This document shows, piece by piece, positions 30,677 through 40,097 of a stretch of 64,000 nt of DNA. Positions within the stretch are counted from its first letter, which is position 1. Each line of letters opens with the position of its first letter. Under the pieces are notes generated by a model. That model worked only from the letters and a program-made list of their open reading frames with translations. It was not told where the DNA came from and ran no database searches. The stretch is from Isochrysis galbana. Lineage: Eukaryota > Haptophyta > Isochrysidales > Isochrysidaceae. Location: positions 566,553 through 630,552 of the forward strand of contig CM030937.1 in NCBI GenBank assembly GCA_018136815.1, given 5' to 3'. Both the position numbers and the translations under genes were made by a program.

Positions 30677-31556
30677 GTAGATTACCTAGATGGGAAATAC
30701 AGTGAGGGGGCTTCCAAATACGGTAAATACAGTCTGTATTTGGCCTTCGTCCAAATACAGCCAAATACGGTACCAAATACAGTAACGGGGGGGGGGCTCC
30801 CATTCCCCAAGCCTCCCCCGTCGCCAATCGCCAGCATATGCCATATATTGCCCTAGCGCCAGCGCCAGCGCCCTCTCCCCCCCGCCCCCCTTCACCCATC
30901 ATCTCATCATGATGAGAGCATGTGAGAATGTAGATGGAGCGTGTACCCCATCCTGAACCCCAACCCTGACTGTGCCTCGCGCGATCCGCGCTCGTTGCGC
31001 GCATGGCGCATGGCTGCAGCGGTGCTGCATTGCGCAAACAAACAATGCAACAATGCCCATTGCCCATTGCTGACACAATTCTCCTTCCCACCCCACTCTT
31101 GTGCACCACAGGAACCTACAACTCGGTGCCCTGCCATGGGCCATCCATGGGCCTTCATTCAACACTTGACTCCCCCTCTCACTCTGCTCGCTCACTCCCT
31201 CTTCCTACTGCGTTTAACCCAAGCAGCACAAACCCCCTCGTCGTCCTCTGTTGTAGGTTGTAGGTTGTAGGCACAAAACATCTCAACATCTCAACATATG
31301 ACCAAACAGAGGGAGGACATGCCCTGAGGTGGCGGCGCTGCCCATGCCTAGCGCATGGGTATAGCGCCCTATCCAGCCATCTCTCCTTCCCCACAGCTCC
31401 TCTCTAATAATCTGCTCCTCACCCTCCCATTAGGCCCTGCGCCACCGTCCAAATACGGAGGGTCATATTGAGGCAGTTTCAAATACGGTAAATACGGTCT
31501 GTATTTGGCCTTCGTCCAAATACGGTGAATACGTATTTCCCATCTAGGGTAGATTA
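30677..31556. mobile_element. Non-autonomous hAT-type element, 864 bp, with 8-bp target duplication
   Basis: The element is 30,685-31,548. It starts CCTAGATGGGAAATAC and ends with the exact reverse complement; GTAGATTA flanks it on both sides (30,677-30,684 and 31,549-31,556). Each end carries about 100 bases of CAAATAC/GTATTTGG subterminal repeats. The middle (about 30,800-31,440) has no transposase and no repeat seen elsewhere in the window, so it may be captured host DNA. Same family as 44,125-44,307. Confidence 0.85.
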
Positions 31557-31564
31557 TTGATTAT

Positions 31565-31667
31565 GGGGGGGGGGGGGGGGGGGGGGAGGTTCGGGCTGAG
31601 AAGGTCTGGGAGAAACATAGTAGTATAGAAGAGAGAGAGGGGAGAGAGGAGAGGAGAGAGAGAAGAG
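31565..31667 (+). promoter_or_regulatory. G run and purine-rich leader of the pyruvate kinase gene
   Basis: A run of about 21 G is followed by a GA-rich leader (31,620-31,665) ending at the start codon. It is the same kind of 5' tract as at other host genes in the window. No core promoter element is recognised. Confidence 0.5.
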
Positions 31668-33318
31668 ATGGGAGAAGAAGAAAACCCCCACCGGATGGCC
31701 CCGCGCAATCTCGGCTGGCGCGGGGGGACGCTCGCGATGGTGGCCGTCTCTCTTCTCGCTGCTGCTCTCTCGGGGCTCGTGCTGCAGAGCGGGCACGGAG
31801 CGGTATGCAGCGGATTGCGCTGCGGTGTTTCACCACACATGGGCGTCTACTCCCCCTTCCACACCACAAAGGCGCTTAGGGAAGGATGGATGGAGCCAGT
31901 CGAAAGGGACTTCACCTCACGCACCGCACAGATCGTGGCCACTCTCGGCCCGGCTTCGCAGTCGCCCGAGATGCTCTCCAAGCTGATCGCGGCGGGTGTG
32001 AATGTATTCCGCCTCAATTCTTCCCACCGCCAACCCGGCCAGTTCGAGGCGCTCGTCGGCCAGATCCGTGAAGAGGCCAAGGCGCAAGGCAAGGACGTCA
32101 AGATTCTTGGAGACATCCAGGGGCCCAAATTCAGGTGCACGACGACGAAGGACGACGTGCCGGTGCCGCTCGAGCAGGGCGCCACCGTCGAATTCGGCCT
32201 CGCCGCAAATGATGACGACGCCACGAGACCTGGCCGCATCACGCTCGCACCGACGACTGAGCAGTCGGCGCTCATGCGCGGCCTCGAGCCGGGCATGAAG
32301 CTCCTGCTCGATGATGGCTTCATGGAGGTTGTCGTGACCGAGGTCAGGTCGGAGTCCGAGTCCATCGTCAAGGTTGTTGTTGGTGGCAACCTCAAGTCGC
32401 GCAAGGGCATCAACGTTCCCGAGCTTCAGATTGACTGCTCGGCGCTCACCGTCAAGGATCGCGAGGACGCCGCCTACCTTTGTAGCGTGGGCGTCGACTA
32501 CATTGCGCTCTCCTTCGTCCAGCGCCAGGAGGACATCAAGGAGCTCATCGATCTGATGGATGACGAGGGTATCCCCGCCGGCTCTCGTCCCCTTATCATC
32601 CCCAAGATCGAGAAGCCGGCCGCCCTTAAGAATATTGACGAGATCCTCGCCCTCTCTGATGGCCTCATGGTGGCTCGCGGAGATCTTGGCGTTGAGCTAG
32701 GCCTCCAGCGTGTTCCATTTGCGCAAAAGTTCCTCATCCGCAAGGCGAACGAAGCAGGTGAGCTTAGCCAGCCGGCACAATGCAGGATGGCGCACCCCTA
32801 TTCGGATGAAGCAGCAATGTCGAGGCAGAAGACTGACTACCGCCCAGAGACCTTGGTGGGTGGCGGGCGTGCGTTCGGGCGTGCTGTATTCCTTCTTGAG
32901 AGCGAGGTGCCGGCTGCCGAGCTCTCCACGGCAGCGACGCCGCACGTGTTCCCTGCACGGAGCTTTGTGCTACACGCCCTGCGCTGTCGCAAGATTTGGC
33001 ACGTGGCCAAGCGTGGCCAAGCGCACTTCACATCCGGCGCCCCGACCACTCCACCCCACCTTGGCCTGTGTTGCATCCCGCCTCGTAGGCAAGTTTTGCA
33101 TCACAGCCACTCAGATGATGGAATCTATGATCACCAATGCCGTGCCGACCCGTGCCGAGGTGTCTGATGTAGCCAATGCTGTTTTCGACGGCACTGATGC
33201 AGTGATGCTCTCGGGCGAGTCTGCAATGGGCGCCGATCCCGTGAACACCGTCCAGTGGATGGGAAAAGTCATCGCCGAGGCTGAGTCTCACTACAATGAT
33301 GTCACCCCTTCGTTCTAA
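31668..33318 (+). CDS. Pyruvate kinase, probably plastid-targeted, without the C-terminal domain
   Basis: Exon 1 is 31,668-32,757 and exon 2 is 33,089-33,318. The intron GTGAGC...GTAG is 331 bases, phase 1; 439 aa. It converts phosphoenolpyruvate and ADP to pyruvate and ATP. The catalytic A domain is complete: [29 protein letters not shown], the PKIEKP lysine motif, [21 protein letters not shown] (split by the intron) and [10 protein letters not shown]. The B domain lies at about residues 150-245. The N-terminus ([20 protein letters not shown]) is a signal peptide, followed by a transit-like stretch, which suggests import into a complex plastid. A start at 31,695 is also possible. The protein stops right after ESAMG...[10 protein letters not shown], so the about 120-residue C domain that binds effectors and forms the tetramer interface is missing. 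No further exon is evident before 33,926. Confidence 0.9.
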
Positions 33319-33921
33319 GTGCAGCACCGCGATTCACACATGCTTTGCACCATCCGAACTACCGCTCAGTCGCGCGCAGGTGTAGGATCGTGTCGGAGCA
33401 TTGCCTGTCTGCTGTGGTCGTCTCGCAACTTGTGATCTACAAAGCTCTTGCTCCCCTCATTCGAGTGCGGAGCGCCTACACGTGCTGCAAGACGTGGTGC
33501 GGGGCATGTAGGGCACTCAACGGTACCGAAGGGAATGTGCATCTGTATTTGCGGCTGCAATCGCTCCAGGCTGGAGCGGCCTGTCTACCCGCACAGGGCG
33601 CGGTCTCTAGTGCCAGTCACAGAGGTAATTGGTCATATCTTTTGTTTCTCATCTGCATACTGATGTGCATGGAGCGCTGGACAGTTGACACGCCACCCGC
33701 CATGTTGCAATCGTGCCACCTTCCCCGTCTTCACGTCCCGCTCAATCTGAAAAGTGCGAGGCGTGTGAAAGGATAGGTTCCGGCTTGCTTTTTGGAGAGA
33801 GAATATCACATAGTCCTGTTGCAAATATACATGTGCACATGCGCATGCGCCCGGCGGGAGCTTGCGCGCGCTCCCGCTCTTCCCCAGCGTTTGCTATGGC
33901 ACGGCTTAGAGCAGCATTCAG
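33319..33921. other. No gene recognised
   Basis: I looked here for a missing C-terminal pyruvate kinase exon and found no frame with the expected motifs. It ends with the start of LINE-family 5' sequence. Confidence 0.4.
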
Positions 33922-34105
33922 CAACTAACTTTACAGTCAGTTGCCATGGAGCGCGCCGGCGCTCCCCTTCCCCTCCTCTCCTTCGGGCGCCCCGCGAAAA
34001 AACTATTGTTATAGTTTTAGCGATGGAGCGCGCGCCGCCGGCTCCCACCTCCCAGCCCACCGCAGTCACGACGCCCCAACGGGAGCTAGTTGCGTTCTGA
34101 AAGCG
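33922..34105 (+). mobile_element. Two LINE-like 5' ends in tandem, of different subfamilies
   Basis: The first copy has the hairpin CAACTAAC-TTTACA-GTCAGTTG (33,922-33,943) and ATGGAGCGCGCC at 33,946. It breaks off after about 50 bases. The second copy has the hairpin AAAACTAT-TGTT-ATAGTTTT (33,999-34,018) and ATGGAGCGCGCG at 34,023, reading MERAPPAPTSQPTAVTTPQ. It breaks off near 34,090. They match the 12,214/17,928 type and the 42,758 type respectively. Confidence 0.65.
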
Positions 34106-34134
34106 CGCGGCGCGATGTGTTCTCACCGTAGATA

Positions 34135-34437
34135 TTAAAAGTCGATAACAGGTAACAGGGTATGTGCAATATTGTTGTATAAATGATAAATGACTATACC
34201 CCCCCCCTTTCCCCTTTTCTCGATACACGGTGGGACCGTACGGCACTTTTGGTCGGAACACACGAGATCGTGACAACATTCTCCATCGTTTGTACACTCT
34301 CCATCCACATCCTTGCATCTGTCTGGCGGCTTCTTCGTGAGTACCAACGCCACGACGGCGACGGCGACCATGGTGGCGACGACCACCGCGAGGGCAATCA
34401 AAAGTCGTTTAGACGGCATATTTACCCGTATGTGCAT
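34135..34437 (-). CDS. Small membrane-anchored protein with a cystine-knot cysteine pattern
   Basis: 100 aa from the ATG at 34,437 (a Met six residues later also fits). A TM segment spans about residues 12-33 after a short basic N-terminus. A 25-residue cysteine block follows with spacing C-x6-C-x5-CC-x4-C-x4-C (from Cys41), then one more Cys and a weak tail. That spacing is the inhibitor cystine knot (knottin) arrangement, a compact disulfide fold used by many unrelated secreted proteins; the fold says nothing certain about function. The start codon is preceded by A8. The A/T-richer coding sequence differs from the GC-rich host genes, so a foreign or viral origin is possible but unproven. 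The tail after the Cys block may be non-authentic. Confidence 0.5.
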   Translation of the reverse strand: MHIRVNMPSKRLLIALAVVVATMVAVAVVALVLTKKPPDRCKDVDGECTNDGECCHDLVCSDQKCRTVPPCIEKRGKGGGIVIYHLYNNIAHTLLPVIDF

Positions 34438-34551
34438 TTTTTTTAGTCCAACGTTCGGTTCGAAAAAACGCGATGCGGGTCGTCCCCCTCGCACCGCTCC
34501 CTAACGGGAGGCACAAAATGTAAGCGGTCGACGTCTTTAGAGGGGAGCACG

Positions 34552-34766
34552 TGAGTACATACATGGGGAGAGTGTGCAAGTTAGGCGGCTAATGAAAATT
34601 AGCCGGGAGCCGGGAGGTGTGTAACAAAAAGGGGAATCCCTCGGGTGCTGCACCTTTTGAGTACGTGGGAATAGTGTCCAAGTTAGGTGTTAGGTGTCAA
34701 TGAAAATTGTATACCAAAATAGACGGGAGGGGTGTGACAAAAGGGAACCTCGAGTTGCACCTTCTT
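34552..34766. repeat. Imperfect tandem duplication of about 107 bp
   Basis: Two adjacent units share GAGTAC, GTGTNCAAGTTAGG, AATGAAAATT, GACGGGAGG-type and TGCACCTT blocks in the same order. No gene is present. Confidence 0.55.
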
Positions 34767-34803
34767 CGCACAACCACCCTGCGAGGCGCCGCTCCCCCAT
34801 GTG

Positions 34804-34835
34804 AACTAAGTATAAACTTAGTTATGGAGTGAGGG
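34804..34835 (+). mobile_element. Very short LINE-family 5' end: hairpin plus ATGGAG
   Basis: AACTAAGT-ATAA-ACTTAGTT (34,804-34,823) is followed at once by ATGGAG. Only about 30 bases of family sequence are left. The identical palindrome is at 7439-7458. Bases 34,836-35,102 hold no gene. Confidence 0.45.
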
Positions 34836-35102
34836 AAGTTAAGGGCGATGTCAGAGTAGAGCAAGGGGTACCTTGGGATAGTAGGTGTGTAGCCCAGAAT
34901 CTTCAGATGCTCTTTTTAGTGCGTGAGCTAAGGGCGGCCGCCCACGCACAACACTTGCACCCGCGGCGTAGGCCACGATCTAGTTTCTATCCACAGAGCA
35001 CGTTGCTCACACTTTGTGCTAGCTAAAATTGTTTGCTTGCACGACAACCTACACCAAGCGGGCCTCAGTGCGCCTTGCCACACTCCATCTGCACTTCTCG
35101 CA

Positions 35103-36899
35103 TCATGCCCCACGTTGGGCAACCTCTCTTGTGTTGATTTCCCTGGCCAAAGCCACACATCCGCGACAATCACAGCGAAGAGTCGCCACTGCCGTGCCGC
35201 CTTGTGCATCCCACGGGATTGTCCGGTGGAGCAAGAGCCGCCACTCAACGTCCTGCGTTCCCTCGCCATCATCCGCTCGTCGCCAGACCTGAGTGGCAAG
35301 GAGAGTGCCTCCGGCCGCGGGGCGTTCGACACATGTCGACCATGCTGTTCCGTCCGGCATCACGACGGCGTCACAGTCCGTTGCACGCATGCCGGATGGG
35401 CGCGAGCCCTCTTTCAATTGCGATGGCCACGAGTCAATCTCACCACCAGCGGCGACGACATCGCCCACCGATGAGTCGGCGGGGCTCCCTGCACAGAGAA
35501 GCGAGGAGAAGAGATGTAACGAGCGAAGCTGGCAAACTTGCGCGAGGAGCAGTACTTGCAAGAAGACGGCGCAAGCTTAGCTCTAGCACACCTTGCCAGA
35601 AGCTCTGCATAGCCTTGAGATCGCCGTCCGTGAGCGCAGCGTAAAACTGTGCCTGTGCCGACAGCACTGACTCGGCGAGCTCGGCAGCAGCGTCGCCCGC
35701 CAGCTTGTTTCCCCCCGTACCTCTCTCTTCACCGAGGAGATTCGTTGCCACTAGCGTGGCGGCCGCTGTCGCAGCCTCTTTTGCGGCAGCCTACGGGGGC
35801 AAGCCGAATGAGACATGCAAGACCAGTACCCACCACCCGATGAATGACTCGCCACCCAAATGAAGCACTCACCTTGACATCCTCGCGGGGCTCCACAATC
35901 TCGCCAAACTCGTCTCCAGCCGGGGAGAGCGCTGTGCCCAATATCTCATCCCATCTGCCACGGAATCGGAAGGAGCGTGTGAGAATGCCCAAGCCTGGGT
36001 AACTACCCTTCCGTATGCGACACGAAAAAAAAGGGTCGAGACCGTCCGTAAGATGCAGGTCCTTTGGCTCACCTGGGCGGCGTGAGCGCCGATCCAAAGG
36101 ACCTGCCTTTCAAGTTGATTCCGATCCATGAACAAGACGCCTCTCCTCCAGTGGTGTCCAGCCGCCGCCGGGAGAGGAGATCAGCGTAGTACTCTCGCCA
36201 TGCCCCGGAATCCGCCGCCGCCCATAACCATATGGGTGCCGCGGCGATGTCCACCGGACTCTCACCATCGGTGTACACTGGGACGACTGCCGTGTTTGCG
36301 GCGGTCAGCCGGCGGCGGTATGCGTGCGCCTCGCAGAGCGACTTGCCCACGGCCGCGCGCGAGCCGATCACGATGACCACGCGCAGCTTGCCCCGAATCT
36401 CCTTGAGGGCGATGGTGCGCACGCCGCGGTAGAGAGCGCGCAGGTCACCTAGCGCATACTCCCGCGAGATGCGCTCGATGCGCGCGGCGCGCGCCACGCG
36501 ATTGCGTTGGAAGAGCAGTCCGCTGCCCAGAGCGCCGGCTACTGAGAGCGCCTGTGTGGACAGCGGGTCGGCGGGCGCGAGACCCGGCGTGTCGGCGAGG
36601 AGAGAGGGATAGGCGAGGAAGAAGAGCACGCCCAGAAGGCAGAGCGCGATGCGCAGCGGCTCTGACTGGTTGGTGGCGTCGTACTGCAGCAGCGCATCTC
36701 TTCGAAAGCTTCGGAGAGAGAGAAGGTCGAATTGGTCGAGAGAGGGGTCGTACTGCGCGTCGTCGAGGGCGAAGGGCGGGCGCAAGCGATGTGTGACAGC
36801 CTTGGGCGCGCGCATCCTCGCTCGCCCCACCGTAACCAGGCAAGCGCAAGGGACAGAGGACAGAGAGAGCAGAGCGACGCAGAGCGCCACACGCGCCAT
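35103..36899 (-). CDS. LPA1/Rep27-like photosystem II assembly protein, four exons, plastid-targeted
   Basis: Exons (minus): 36,899-36,073; 35,954-35,873; 35,790-35,592; 35,488-35,103 (497 aa). Introns of 118, 82 and 103 bases start GTGAGC, GTGAGT and GTGTGC. The N-terminus MARVALCVALLSLSSVPCAC is a signal peptide followed by an Arg-rich transit-like stretch. The block SLRSFRRDALLQYDATNQSE leading into EPLRIAL and a two-helix membrane region (to about residue 140) matches the Low-PSII-accumulation 1/Rep27 family. A conserved soluble part (REYALGDL, LRVVIVIGSRAAV, VPVYTDGESP) follows, as in cyanobacterial and algal homologues. The last two exons carry an NTF2/SnoaL-like region (AQAQFYAALTDGDLKAMQSFW). 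LPA1 proteins help insert or stabilise D1 in thylakoids. The family is known for TPR repeats in plants; I see none here. The start is the first true ATG. Confidence 0.7.
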
Positions 36900-37073
36900 C
36901 GCCGAGACGAACACCGAGAGGAGAGATACGAGGTTTTCAGAAGTTTATTTTTATCTCCGTCCCAAACTCTAAGCTCTGTCAAGAGCTTGAACGCCGCCGT
37001 CCGCTGCTTCTCTCGCCCCTTGTTCTAGTTTCCGTGTGTGCACTTTTCTAGGGGTAACTGAAGCCTGGCGGGG
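36900..37073. other. Short intergenic stretch
   Basis: Upstream region of the LPA1-like gene. No element is recognised. Confidence 0.35.
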
Positions 37074-37591
<518 letters not shown>

Positions 37592-37627
37592 CGCGCGCGC
37601 GCGCGTGTGTGTTGGGGCGAGACTAAG

Positions 37628-39746
37628 TGTCGCATCCGCGATCGACCTTTTTGTTTTAGAAGTTGTTTGCGTTTCTTTGTTCCCTCCTTGCAGGCTAGCC
37701 ACGAGTCACCGTCGTAGTGTCCTACATTCGTCCATTCGCCCTTGTTGCCCTCGCCTCCTTTATCGCCTCCTTTGTCGCCTGCTTGCCCCTCACCTGGCTT
37801 ACCTCCTTGCGTGCTCCTCGCGTTTTAGGCTAAGTCGCGCGATCAGGTATCGCCGGTGCAAGGAACCGCCCCCATGTGTGACCCTGATTCCCCCTCAGGT
37901 GTTGGCCGTTGGATTATATCGTGGCGCTATTTTACTTCGGTCTTCATCAAATCACTTAAGGGTTTTCGAAAGATTCCCTCCTTATTCCTGTGCGTAACTG
38001 TCGCCCCGTCGGATCGTCTGTCGCCCCGTCGCTCTCTTGTCGGCATTCTCTTCCTTGTTCGATCTGCCAGCGGGTTCCTGTGCGTTCCGTGATAGGGATA
38101 CGTTAGTGTGGAGAGTGTTGATGTGAGTGTAGTGTCATCTCGTCGGTCCATCGGCCTCTAGCCGTCTGTCGTCTGTCGTTCTTCGTTCGTCGCTCTCGTC
38201 CTCGTTCTCGTTCCCGTTCTCGTCCCTCGTTCTCAACACTACCTCAATACCAAACCTCTCCAATCCCTCAGCCCCAGCCTATCCATCTCGATCCGCCCAG
38301 CCATGTCCGCTCCGTCGTCGCGCTCGCCCTCGCCCAAGCCCGTCCTCCCGCCTTTCTCTGCTGAGGAGGTGGTCCAGCCCGTCATTGGCCACTGCCCAAC
38401 TTCCGCCGCGCCTCTCGCCGCTTCCCTTCCGTTCCCTCCGTTCCCATCCGAGGCAGTGGTAACCTCGGATCCGTCAGGTGAAGAATCGAAGTCGACGCGT
38501 CCCGCGCCGGGCCCACCAAAGGGGCCCAAGGCCCCTCCTCCTGCAGAAGCGGGCCTCCTGCCCGCTCTGCCCACCACCACTCCCGAAGACCGCGCCTCCT
38601 CAGAGGCCGAGCTCGCGGCTACCGCCGTCTTTCACCCATTCGGGGCCGGCGCCGCGCCTCCATCACCACCCCCATCGCCCTTCGATGCTGGGGAGAGCGG
38701 GCATGAGCCCGCTCTCACTGAAATCTGCATGGAAGAGGCTTTTGAGGCATATCCTTCCCCCTCGGAGGCGGATGAGGCCGCCCCACCGTTGCCATCGGAC
38801 TCGGAGGGGGCCTACGAGCCCTACCGAGCCACCCTCGATCGTGTCGCCGCGGTCCCGACCGCCCCACGCCCTCGCGTCCTGGCAGAAGATGCGCCCGGGA
38901 TCACAATTCCCAACCCTCATCGCCATTCCGCACCGGGCCATACCTTCGCACCGCCGTCAGTTCCGACGGAGCTGTCGGCGCCCAGTCCCGTGGAGCACAT
39001 GGGAACCAATGGCTGAGCTCATGCGCCGCTGTGCCTCCTTGGTCGCTGACTACGATGCCGCTCACCCCTTCCCGCCCGCTTGCAAGTCACAGATGGCAAA
39101 GCGGGCCACTAAATGGCAGTCTCAGGAAGGATCGGCTCTGCCACGGCCGACCGCCCAAGAACCTCGCGTGTGCCCCGCTGCAGCCGCATCGGATCGGGTG
39201 ATTCCGCGCCGTTCGCCGCGTCTCGCCTCACTCCCGCACGACTCACCTGTAGCACATGTCGGTGCTTTGCCCGCTCTCTTCCTTCCTACTGAGGCCCGGT
39301 CCTCTAGCCCGCTGCCACAGCCGCAGCGTGCGTCGTTTCTGCTCGGACAGTGGTGGTATACGTTTACGCCGTCGCGCGGTTCCCCGTGGTTTGGCTCCCA
39401 CGCATTTCTGCACCCTGCGCTTGCCTCGCCGGCCTTCGTTCGCTGTCGCACGGAGGCCTTCGCTTTGGCGTATCGGTTGAGCGCTTCCGTCGAGACAGGC
39501 ACAGCGGTGGCGGTGGGCGGGGCTGGGCGCGCGTGCGCGTCGTGGGCGGGTGCGGTGGCGACAGTTAACAGTTACGCGTTACGCACGGCGGCAATAAGGA
39601 AGGAATCTTCAATCTTCGAAAACCCATAGTTGGTTTAATGAAGACCGAAGTAAAGTAGCGCCACGATATAATCCAACGGCAAGCACCTGAGAGGAGATAA
39701 GGGTCACACAAGGGCTAAAACAAAAAGATCGATTGCGGATGCGACA
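37628..39746 (+). mobile_element. Element with long terminal inverted repeats and the 'MSAPSSR' ORF, most complete copy
   Basis: The left end TGTCGCATCCGCGATCGACC and the right end are inverted repeats, 30 of the first 32 bases matching. Similarity resumes after a 200-base insertion in the left arm: 37,870-37,990 matches the inverse of 39,600-39,705 (GCCGTTGGATTATATCGTGG). No target duplication is visible. Related but incomplete copies lie at 126-2119, 12,507-12,930 (minus) and 47,933-48,420 (minus). It could be a foldback/MULE-like DNA transposon or two inverted LTRs around a gene; I cannot decide. Confidence 0.55.
38303..39016 (+). CDS. Repeat-element ORF (MSAPSSR family), 237 aa
   Basis: ATG at 38,303. 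The protein is proline-, serine- and alanine-rich, with SRSPSPKPVLPP at the start, an acidic central region (EICMEEAFEAYPSPSEADE) and a Pro/His-rich end. The first 45 residues are conserved in four copies in this window, including the ATG and the CT-rich leader (GTTCTCGTTCCCGTTCTCG). This shows that the start was part of the mobile unit. No enzyme motif is seen. An ORF1/Gag-like role is a guess. An overlapping frame to 39,629 looks like composition noise. Confidence 0.45.
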   Translation: MSAPSSRSPSPKPVLPPFSAEEVVQPVIGHCPTSAAPLAASLPFPPFPSEAVVTSDPSGEESKSTRPAPGPPKGPKAPPPAEAGLLPALPTTTPEDRASSEAELAATAVFHPFGAGAAPPSPPPSPFDAGESGHEPALTEICMEEAFEAYPSPSEADEAAPPLPSDSEGAYEPYRATLDRVAAVPTAPRPRVLAEDAPGITIPNPHRHSAPGHTFAPPSVPTELSAPSPVEHMGTNG

Positions 39747-40097
39747 GAATTGAGAAATATAGAGCTTGGACGACTGCCCATTGAGCAGGATTCAGGCGCA
39801 CTCGCAAACATTTGAAACACGGTACACCAACTAGTATGCTGTGCACAATACTCAGCCCAACACAAATTAAATGTACAACATTGCTTGCTACATGTGACAC
39901 TAGATAAGAGATCGATCGGCCGATACGCGACCATGGCGCAGATGTGAGTACCTGCTCGGCGATAAATCAGACAAGATCGCATCTTGAGTCGTACCCGACT
40001 CAAACATGATTTTTGACGGAAAGTATGCGCGCATGAAGGCGGCTGAAACAAGAACCGCACCAAAGACATAACGCTCTCGCGGACCTCGTGCTCAAGA
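39747..40097. other. No gene recognised
   Basis: Spacer between the inverted-repeat element and the 3' end of the K+ channel gene. Confidence 0.35.

Noticed and set aside
32710-33318. 202-codon plus frame overlapping pyruvate kinase
   Set aside because: Only its last 76 codons (exon 2) are real; the upstream part is out of frame with exon 1.
34135-34437. Assigning a toxin function to the cystine-knot ORF
   Set aside because: The cysteine spacing shows only a fold class shared by many protein types.
38478-39629. 383-codon frame overlapping the MSAPSSR ORF
   Set aside because: Overlapping frame without conservation in the other copies; composition-driven.
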